Positions 1 through 4,829 of a stretch of 6,844 nucleotides of DNA are shown in pieces (within the stretch, counting starts at the first letter, position 1; each line of letters opens with the position of its first letter). The notes below the pieces were generated by a model. The model worked only from the letters and a program-made list of their open reading frames with translations. It was not told where the DNA came from and did no database searches. Made by a program: the position numbers and the translations under genes. This DNA is from Bacteroidales bacterium (GTDB taxonomy: Bacteria; Bacteroidota; Bacteroidia; Bacteroidales; Muribaculaceae): NCBI GenBank assembly GCA_004552725.1, contig SFNM01000100.1, forward strand, positions 1 to 6,844, in the 5' to 3' direction.

Positions 1-2
1 TG

Positions 3-10
3 CAAATATA
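3..10 (-). promoter_or_regulatory. Possible -7 box of a leftward promoter
   Basis: Read on the minus strand, this is TATATTTG, an exact match to the Bacteroidetes -7 consensus TAnnTTTG. It would drive a gene lying left of the window. I see no convincing TTTG -33 element at the expected distance upstream, where the palindrome lies, so the call rests on one box in AT-rich DNA and is weak. Confidence 0.25.
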
Positions 11-22
11 CAAAAAAATAAT

Positions 23-61
23 GAAAATAGGGGAAATTTTCTGAAAATTCCCCCTATTTTC
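23..61. repeat. Near-perfect 39-bp palindrome, possible terminator or operator
   Basis: The left arm GAAAATAGGGGAAATTTTC (23-41) and the right arm (43-61) are reverse complements over 19 bp with one mismatch, around a single central base at position 42. As RNA it would form a long stem with a G/C-rich centre. T-rich stretches follow on both strands, most clearly on the minus strand (TTATTTTTTT just left of it), so it could end transcripts from either side. Alternatively it could be a dimeric protein-binding site or a structural part of the mobile element suggested by the adjacent repeats. The palindrome is directly seen; its role is inferred. Confidence 0.75.
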
Positions 62-94
62 CCTAATTTCAAGGACAATGTAAAAAACGTTTAA

Positions 95-175
95 CATTTC
101 AACCTATTTTTACATTTCAACCTATTTTTACATTGACCTATTTTTACATTGACCCATTTTTACATTGACCCGACA
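95..175. repeat. Tandem repeat array, units of 18, 18, 16 and 16 bp plus a partial
   Basis: Two identical units CATTTCAACCTATTTTTA (95-112, 113-130) are followed by CATTGACCTATTTTTA (131-146), CATTGACCCATTTTTA (147-162) and a truncated unit beginning CATTGACCC (163-175). The shared core is CATT, a CC block and a T-run ending in A. An inverted relative of the core (GGACAATGTAAAAA) lies at 73-86. On the minus strand the array starts TGTCGGGTCAATGTAAAAA and repeats inward. Tandem copies next to a TG-starting boundary are the pattern known for IS21-family ends, where the transposase binds several adjacent sites. No transposase gene is in the window, so the assignment to an IS is inference. A regulator-binding iteron array is the alternative. 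Confidence 0.8.
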
Positions 176-225
176 TAAGATGACTGGGTAGCGCTTCCTT
201 CTTTTGCGCAGAGGTGTGTATGGGT

Positions 226-260
226 AAAAAAAACGGAGCCACGCAGATGCGTGGCTCCGT
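226..260 (-). terminator. Rho-independent terminator of the tRNA-Leu gene
   Basis: On the minus strand a perfect 12-bp stem (ACGGAGCCACGC paired with GCGTGGCTCCGT, 233-244 and 249-260) with a 4-nt loop is followed at once by eight T residues (226-233; the innermost T is also the last stem base). It begins 3 nt after the tRNA discriminator base, so it closes the tRNA transcript. Confidence 0.95.
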
Positions 261-263
261 CAG

Positions 264-345
264 TACCCGGACCCGGGCTCGAACCGGGATGGGTCGCCCC
301 AACGGTGTTTGAGACCGTCGCGTCTACCGATTCCGCCATCCGGGC
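264..345 (-). tRNA. tRNA-Leu, anticodon CAA
   Basis: The minus strand folds into a full class II tRNA of 82 nt. The acceptor stem GCCCGGA pairs with TCCGGGT, with a G-U at the first pair. The anticodon stem ACGGT/ACCGT encloses the loop CTCAAAC, which places CAA at 34-36 and A at 37, so it reads UUG codons. A variable arm TGGG-GCGA-CCCA gives the long extra helix typical of leucine tRNAs. The T arm is CCCGG/CCGGG with loop TTCGAGC. The discriminator is A, as required for leucine acceptance. The CCA tail is not encoded (the following bases are CTGA), so it must be added by a nucleotidyltransferase. The gene is transcribed alone, divergently from rlmN, with its own promoter and terminator. Confidence 0.97.
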
Positions 346-357
346 TTAAAAGCGATG

Positions 358-387
358 CAAAGTTACGATTTTTTTGTGGGTTTGCAA
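358..387 (-). promoter_or_regulatory. Promoter of tRNA-Leu (Bacteroidetes type)
   Basis: On the minus strand TAACTTTG (365-358) matches the Bacteroidetes -7 consensus TAnnTTTG exactly. A TTGC (387-384) lies 18 nt upstream, in place of the TTTG -33 element. Transcription would start near position 351, a few bases before the mature tRNA 5' end at 345. The boxes are seen; the start site is inferred from the usual spacing. Confidence 0.75.
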
Positions 388-433
388 GGGCTTGGAGCGA
401 TTTTTTTTGATTTTTTTGGTATAAAAGTGATTT

Positions 434-468
434 TTTGGTGGTTTTTTGAGAAATTATTGCTATTTTTG
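434..468 (+). promoter_or_regulatory. Candidate promoter for the rlmN-led cluster
   Basis: TATTTTTG (461-468) matches the Bacteroidetes -7 consensus TAnnTTTG, and a TTTG at 434-437 could serve as the -33 element, although the 23-nt gap is longer than usual. Transcription would start near 474 and leave a leader of only about 10 nt before the ATG at 485. The surrounding DNA is so T-rich that chance matches are likely. Confidence 0.45.
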
Positions 469-484
469 TGGAAAGTTTCAGTGA

Positions 485-1519
485 ATGACAACGAAAGAAT
501 TACAACCGTTGATAGGAAAGACGCTCGACGAACTGCGTAGCGTATGTTCGGAAGTGGGCCTGAAGCCGTTTGCAGCCAAGCAAATGGCGGCATGGCTGTA
601 TGAGCGTAGAGTGAAAGAAATAGATGAGATGACGGATTTGTCGCTCAAAGCCCGTGCCTTGTTGAAGCAAGGCTATTGTGTAGGGCGTGAGGAGCCGTTG
701 GCCGAGGCCATAAGTAAGGATGGCACGGCAAAGTATCTGTTTCGTGGAGCGCCTCAGCGCGATGTAGAGTCGGTGTATATCCCCGATGGCGACCGAGCCA
801 CATTGTGCGTGTCGTCGCAAGCCGGATGCAAGATGAATTGCTCGTTTTGCATGACCGGGCGTCAGGGCTTTCACGGGCAGTTGAGCGCGGCGCAAATTAT
901 CAACCAAGTGTTGTCAGTGCCGAAAAGCGAAACCCTCACCAACGTGGTGTTTATGGGTATGGGCGAGCCAACGGATAACCTGGAGGCCGTGATGAAGGCT
1001 ATTGAGATAATGACTGAGCCGTGGGGCTTGGGCTGGAGCCCGAAGCGCATCACTGTGTCGAGTATAGGTAATATCGAGGGCTTGCGCCGCTTGTTGGATG
1101 GCACAAAGGTGCATATAGCCATAAGCGTTCATTCACCCTATGGTCCGGAGCGCGAGGGCTTGATGCCGGTGGAGCGTGCCTGGCCCATACGTAGTGTGAT
1201 GGAGTTGTTGCGCGGGTATGATTTTGCTCATCAACGGCGCTTGTCGGTTGAATATATAATGTGGCGTGGTGTGAATGATGATATTCGCCATGCAGATGCG
1301 TTGGCCAATTTGATTAAGGGCACTTCGTCGCGTGTGAATTTAATCCGTTTCCATGTGATAGAGGATGACAAGATGCGCCCATCATCGCCTCAGATTATGG
1401 AAATGTTTCGCGACCGACTTAATGCCCAAGGCGTCACTGCCACGATTCGAGCATCACGAGGCGAGGATATAGATGCCGCTTGCGGTATGCTTGCCGGCAA
1501 GAAAAGACAAAAACAGTAA
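485..1519 (+). CDS. rlmN: RlmN, dual-specificity 23S rRNA/tRNA adenine-C2 methyltransferase
   Basis: This radical SAM enzyme methylates C2 of A2503 in the peptidyl transferase centre of 23S rRNA; E. coli RlmN also modifies A37 of some tRNAs. Visible features of the 344-aa protein are an N-terminal RNA-binding region (about 1-90), VESVYIP with the presumed general-base Glu95, and the cluster motif CKMNCSFC (Cys115, Cys119, Cys122). The SAM-binding GMGEP lies at 158-162. The two mechanistic cysteines are Cys108 (in TLCVSSQ) and Cys333 (in RGEDIDAACG), equivalent to E. coli Cys118 and Cys355. GMGEP and overall similarity favour RlmN over the resistance enzyme Cfr. The in-frame codon just before ATG485 is a stop, which fixes this as the earliest start. 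It leads the cluster, 18 nt before pdxA. Seven of its eight Phe codons are TTT, unlike the transporter downstream. Confidence 0.95.
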   Translation: MTTKELQPLIGKTLDELRSVCSEVGLKPFAAKQMAAWLYERRVKEIDEMTDLSLKARALLKQGYCVGREEPLAEAISKDGTAKYLFRGAPQRDVESVYIPDGDRATLCVSSQAGCKMNCSFCMTGRQGFHGQLSAAQIINQVLSVPKSETLTNVVFMGMGEPTDNLEAVMKAIEIMTEPWGLGWSPKRITVSSIGNIEGLRRLLDGTKVHIAISVHSPYGPEREGLMPVERAWPIRSVMELLRGYDFAHQRRLSVEYIMWRGVNDDIRHADALANLIKGTSSRVNLIRFHVIEDDKMRPSSPQIMEMFRDRLNAQGVTATIRASRGEDIDAACGMLAGKKRQKQ

Positions 1520-1537
1520 ATAATTCATAATAATATA

Positions 1538-2626
1538 ATGAGTCAGAAGTTAAAAGTGGGTATCACCCACGGCGATATAAATGGCATCGGCTACGAGGTA
1601 ATCCTCAAAGTGTTGGAGGATAACCGTATGCTGGAATTGTGCACTCCTATAGTGTATGGCTCGGCCAAAATTGTGGCCGCCTATCGCAAAATGTTGCAGT
1701 TGCCGAATGTGGTATTTGCACAAGTGCGAAGCGCTGCCGAAGCACGCGAAGATGCCAATAATATAATAAATGTGGTAGGTGAAGAAGTGCGCCCGGAGCC
1801 CGGCGTGTCGAGTGCCGAAGCCGGCAAGGCTGCTTTTGCGGCTTTGGAAATGGCGGTGGCCGACCTCAAACGCGGCGACATTGATGTGCTGGTGACTGCG
1901 CCTATCAATAAGAAAAATATACAAAGCGAAACGTTCCATTTCCCGGGACATACCGAGTACTTGGAGGCGGCTGCAGGCGAAGCGCAGGCCCGTGCGCTGA
2001 TGATAATGTGTTGCGACCGCTTGCGTGTGGCATTGCAGACCACTCACTTGCCGCTGAAAGAAGTGTCGGAAGCCATCACCGAGGATGCAATCGTGGAGAA
2101 GTTGAAAGTGTTCGACCACGCGTTGCGAGCCGATTTCCGCGTGCAAAACCCTCGCATAGCGGTGTTGGCGCTCAATCCTCATGCCGGCGACGGCGGCTTG
2201 TTGGGCTCCGAAGAGCAGGAAATCATCATTCCGGCGATTGCGAAGGCACGCGAAGCCAATGTGTTGGCATTCGGACCATACGCGGCCGACGGCTTCTTCG
2301 GCTCGAGCCAGTTTAAGCATTTCGACGGTGTGTTGGCTATGTATCACGACCAAGGCTTGGGCGCATTTAAGGCTATGTCTATGGATCGCGGCGTGAACTT
2401 CACCGCGGGCTTGAACTTTGTGCGCACTTCGCCCGACCATGGCACCGGCTACGACATTGCCGGCAAGGGCGAGGCTTCGCCCGAGTCGCTTCGCGAAGCA
2501 ATCTATACAGCGATAGATATTGCGCGCAATCGGAGCGATTATGCAGAGGCGTTCCGTCATCCCCTGCGCAAACAGTATTACGAGAAAGGCTCTGATAATG
2601 TGGTGCTTGACTTAAGCGGCGAATGA
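1538..2626 (+). CDS. pdxA: PdxA, 4-hydroxythreonine-4-phosphate dehydrogenase
   Basis: PdxA oxidises 4-phosphohydroxy-L-threonine with NAD+, followed by decarboxylation to 3-amino-2-oxopropyl phosphate. PdxJ then condenses this with deoxyxylulose phosphate to give pyridoxine phosphate, so the host probably uses the DXP-dependent vitamin B6 pathway in the cytosol. The 362-aa protein starts with the family motif GITHGDINGIGYE (8-20). His138-Thr139 in PGHTEYL match the substrate-binding pair. The three metal ligands are His170 (TTHLPL), His215 (LNPHAGDGG) and His270 (YHDQGLG), equivalent to His166, His211 and His266 of E. coli PdxA. DHGTGYDIAG (300-309) is the conserved C-terminal motif. All catalytic residues I can check are present. 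The start lies in an AT-rich 18-nt gap after rlmN with no Shine-Dalgarno sequence. The stop overlaps the next start in ATGA. Confidence 0.95.
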   Translation: MSQKLKVGITHGDINGIGYEVILKVLEDNRMLELCTPIVYGSAKIVAAYRKMLQLPNVVFAQVRSAAEAREDANNIINVVGEEVRPEPGVSSAEAGKAAFAALEMAVADLKRGDIDVLVTAPINKKNIQSETFHFPGHTEYLEAAAGEAQARALMIMCCDRLRVALQTTHLPLKEVSEAITEDAIVEKLKVFDHALRADFRVQNPRIAVLALNPHAGDGGLLGSEEQEIIIPAIAKAREANVLAFGPYAADGFFGSSQFKHFDGVLAMYHDQGLGAFKAMSMDRGVNFTAGLNFVRTSPDHGTGYDIAGKGEASPESLREAIYTAIDIARNRSDYAEAFRHPLRKQYYEKGSDNVVLDLSGE

Positions 2627-3333
2627 ATTTTGCGATATTGGCAGCCGGAGAAGGCTCGCGCTTGAGCAATGAAGGTGTGAGCAAGCCAAAGCCGTTGGTG
2701 GAAATCGACGGAAGGCCTATGGTGCGTCGCTTGTTGGACATTTACGCACGCTGCGGAGCAGAAGTGGTGGCTGTGATTGTGAACCAACAGATGCACGAGG
2801 TTGCCGATTATTTGCGTGAAATACAATCCCAACTCCCGTATGAATTGCGGATGATTGAGCGCACCACCCCTAGTTCGATGCATAGTTTTTATGAGGTATC
2901 TACGCTCTTGCCCGACGGCAAGTTCGTGATGAGCACTGTCGACACCATCTTCCGCGAAGAGGCCTTTCATCGCTATGTCGAAGCGTTTGAGCGTGATGCC
3001 GAATCAGATGGGTATATGGGCGTCACCGAATATATCGACGATGAGCGGCCATTGTATATCGACACCGATAGCGAAGGTCTCATCACTGCATATCGCGACC
3101 AGCCATCGAATCACGACCGGCTGATTTCGGCCGGAATATATGGACTTAAGAAGCCAAGTGCAATTGACGTGCTAAGTCGATGCGTGGCATCCGGAATGTT
3201 GCGGATGCGTCGCTTTCAGCGCGCGATGGTCGAAACAGGATTTCGCTTGCGCGCATATTCCCTTGGCAAGGTTATTGATGTGGACCATGCAAGCGATGTG
3301 GCAAAGGCGCAAGAACTAATAGAAAGTAAATGA
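2623..3333 (+). CDS. Nucleotidyltransferase of the NDP-sugar pyrophosphorylase fold
   Basis: This 236-aa protein has the NTP-transferase (GT-A-like) fold. Such enzymes join a nucleoside triphosphate to a sugar phosphate or phosphocholine-like substrate and release pyrophosphate. The nucleotide-binding signature LAAGEGSRL is at 6-14, followed by KPKPLVEIDG (21-30), where Lys23 is the likely activating lysine. TVDTIF (105-110) sits where the metal-binding GD motif is expected, so Asp107 is the likely ligand. ISAGIYGL (168-175) and VIDVDHASD (217-225, second Asp pair) complete the pattern. The protein has only the catalytic core, without a left-handed beta-helix or kinase domain, so the substrate cannot be told; a role in making a cell-envelope precursor is the general expectation. 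It overlaps pdxA by 4 nt (ATGA) and the next gene by 4 nt, which suggests translational coupling. Confidence 0.85.
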   Translation: MNFAILAAGEGSRLSNEGVSKPKPLVEIDGRPMVRRLLDIYARCGAEVVAVIVNQQMHEVADYLREIQSQLPYELRMIERTTPSSMHSFYEVSTLLPDGKFVMSTVDTIFREEAFHRYVEAFERDAESDGYMGVTEYIDDERPLYIDTDSEGLITAYRDQPSNHDRLISAGIYGLKKPSAIDVLSRCVASGMLRMRRFQRAMVETGFRLRAYSLGKVIDVDHASDVAKAQELIESK

Positions 3334-4328
3334 AAAACAAATTACAACATATATTATTAATAATCATGGCTATGGTGATGACTTCATCGTGCTCGGGTGG
3401 GTCAGCACAAGCCTCTGCAGAAGTGCCATCGGCTACTCTCGACGTGGCAACCTTCAGCGGTGACTCTGCTATGGAGTATGCCCGCAGACAAGTGGCTTTC
3501 GGCCCTCGTACACCGGGGTCCACGAGCCATGATGCCTGTAAGGCTTATTTAGTGGAGCAACTCCAACGCTTCGGAGCCGACACGGTGATGGTGCAATCAG
3601 CCACAGCCAGGGCTTGGGATGGCAAAGACTTGCCTATCAGCAACATATTCGCGCAATATAATAAGGAGAAGCGCGAGCGAGTGATTTTACTGGCTCACTA
3701 CGACACTCGTCCTTGGGCCGACCGTGATGCGGAAGCAAACCACAACACTGCCATTGATGGAGCCAATGATGGCGCGTCGGGTGTGGCGGTGCTGCTGGAA
3801 ATTGCACGCCAATTGGGCATAAAACACCCCGAGGTGGGAGTGGATATCCTGCTGACCGACGTGGAGGATTATGGAGCGCCATCGTGGGAAGAAATTGACA
3901 ACGAAGAAGAATCGTGGTGCTTGGGCTCGCAGTATTTTGCGGCACATCTACCTTATACGGCGAACAATCTGCCGCGCTACGGTATATTGCTCGATATGGT
4001 GGGAGGCAAGAGTGCTCGTTTCCATCAAGAATACTTGTCGAGCCGCTTGGCGCGAGTCATTACCGCAAAAGTGTGGGTTGTGGCCAAGAAAATCGGCAAG
4101 GAAAAGCGCTTCGTGCCGAGCGTGGGCAATGCCATCACCGACGACCATCTGCCGCTGATACGCGCCGGCATTCCGGTGTGCAACATAATTGAGAACAATT
4201 CGGCCACCACTGGCAGTTTTCCCAACACATGGCATACGTTGGCCGACAATATTGACAACCTTGATGCGGAGGTGATGACCGATGTAGGCGAGGTCGTATT
4301 AACATTGATATATTACGAGAAACCATAA
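3330..4328 (+). CDS. M28-fold lipoprotein, probable glutaminyl-peptide cyclotransferase
   Basis: This 332-aa protein has a lipoprotein signal (residues 1-20, hydrophobic core LLIIMAMVM) ending in TSSC with the lipidated Cys21. The residues after Cys21 (SGGSAQ) lack the acidic run linked to surface export in Bacteroidetes, so a periplasm-facing anchor is likely. The rest is a zinc-peptidase fold: AHYDTRPW (122-129), GANDGASG with Asp147, DVEDYG with Glu179-Asp180, LLDMVGG with Asp222, AITDDHLPL with Asp271/Asp272, and NTWHTLADN with Trp301-His302. These match the human glutaminyl cyclase pattern (zinc Asp, Glu-Glu, Asp248, Asp305, Trp329-His330), with Asp180 in place of the zinc-binding Glu. 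The single zinc set and the Trp-His pair favour a type II glutaminyl cyclase, which turns N-terminal Gln into pyroglutamate, over an aminopeptidase. M28 peptidase is the alternative. It overlaps the preceding gene by 4 nt. Confidence 0.85.
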   Translation: MKNKLQHILLIIMAMVMTSSCSGGSAQASAEVPSATLDVATFSGDSAMEYARRQVAFGPRTPGSTSHDACKAYLVEQLQRFGADTVMVQSATARAWDGKDLPISNIFAQYNKEKRERVILLAHYDTRPWADRDAEANHNTAIDGANDGASGVAVLLEIARQLGIKHPEVGVDILLTDVEDYGAPSWEEIDNEEESWCLGSQYFAAHLPYTANNLPRYGILLDMVGGKSARFHQEYLSSRLARVITAKVWVVAKKIGKEKRFVPSVGNAITDDHLPLIRAGIPVCNIIENNSATTGSFPNTWHTLADNIDNLDAEVMTDVGEVVLTLIYYEKP

Positions 4329-4331
4329 GAG

Positions 4332-4757
4332 ATGACAATAAACGAACGACAACAAGAGATAATCGACGAATTCTCCGATATTGAGGACTGGCTCGACAGA
4401 TATGCGCAAATCATCGATTTGGGCAATGAATTGCCGGCGATAGACGAGAAATTGAAGACACCGGAACACTTAATCGAAGGGTGTCAAAGCCGTGTGTGGC
4501 TCGACGCCACAATGGATGACAACGGTCATGTGCACTACGTGGCCGACTCCGACGCCATAATCGTCAAGGGCATCATTTCGATGCTGATTAGCGTGCTTAA
4601 TGACCAAACGCCCGACGACATTTTGGCCAGCGATTTGCATTTCATCGATGCCATCGGCTTAGGCGAGCACTTGTCGCCAACCCGTTCCAACGGCTTGTTG
4701 GCTATGGTGAAGCAAATGCGCTTGTATGCCCTTGCGTTTAAAGCAAAACAACAATAA
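4332..4757 (+). CDS. sufE: SufE-type sulfur acceptor for Fe-S cluster assembly
   Basis: SufE takes persulfide sulfur from the PLP-dependent cysteine desulfurase SufS, stimulates that enzyme, and passes sulfur to the SufBCD scaffold in the cytosol. The 141-aa length is typical. The acceptor is Cys51 in LIEGCQSRVWL, the same position number as the active Cys of E. coli SufE. The C-terminal signature HLSPTRSNGLLAMV (113-126) is intact. CsdE, a paralogue serving another desulfurase, cannot be excluded from sequence alone. No sufS or sufBCD is in the window, so the gene is separated from its partners. It starts 3 nt after the preceding stop and is the last gene of the compact cluster. No terminator hairpin is evident after it, so read-through into the transporter is possible. 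Confidence 0.93.
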   Translation: MTINERQQEIIDEFSDIEDWLDRYAQIIDLGNELPAIDEKLKTPEHLIEGCQSRVWLDATMDDNGHVHYVADSDAIIVKGIISMLISVLNDQTPDDILASDLHFIDAIGLGEHLSPTRSNGLLAMVKQMRLYALAFKAKQQ

Positions 4758-4829
4758 AACTAAAACGCAAACACAAACTTAAGCAAAAATAAATTACAAC
4801 TAATACTAACCCCTAAAACGTCTTTCAAA

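Noticed and set aside
95..175. CRISPR-like array
   Set aside because: The units are 16-18 bp and directly adjacent with no unique spacers, so this is a simple tandem repeat array.
264..345. tRNA-Leu as an integration (att) site
   Set aside because: No second copy of the tRNA 3' end and no integrase gene are present in the window.
355..540. Small plus-strand frame of 61 codons before rlmN
   Set aside because: It translates the T-rich spacer into a Phe/Leu-rich string, covers the tRNA promoter and overlaps the rlmN start; composition artefact.
485..1519. Cfr-type antibiotic resistance methyltransferase
   Set aside because: The GMGEP motif, overall resemblance to Bacteroidales RlmN and the housekeeping context point to RlmN rather than Cfr.
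1550..2560. Long minus-strand open frame (336 codons) opposite pdxA
   Set aside because: It lies entirely within pdxA, whose catalytic motifs are all intact; the opposite frame is rich in Arg, His and Cys and shows no domain, typical of a shadow frame in GC-moderate DNA.
4758..4829. Promoter for the transporter gene
   Set aside because: No TAnnTTTG box and no TTTG element at suitable spacing; the nearest candidate (TAAATTAC) is a poor match.
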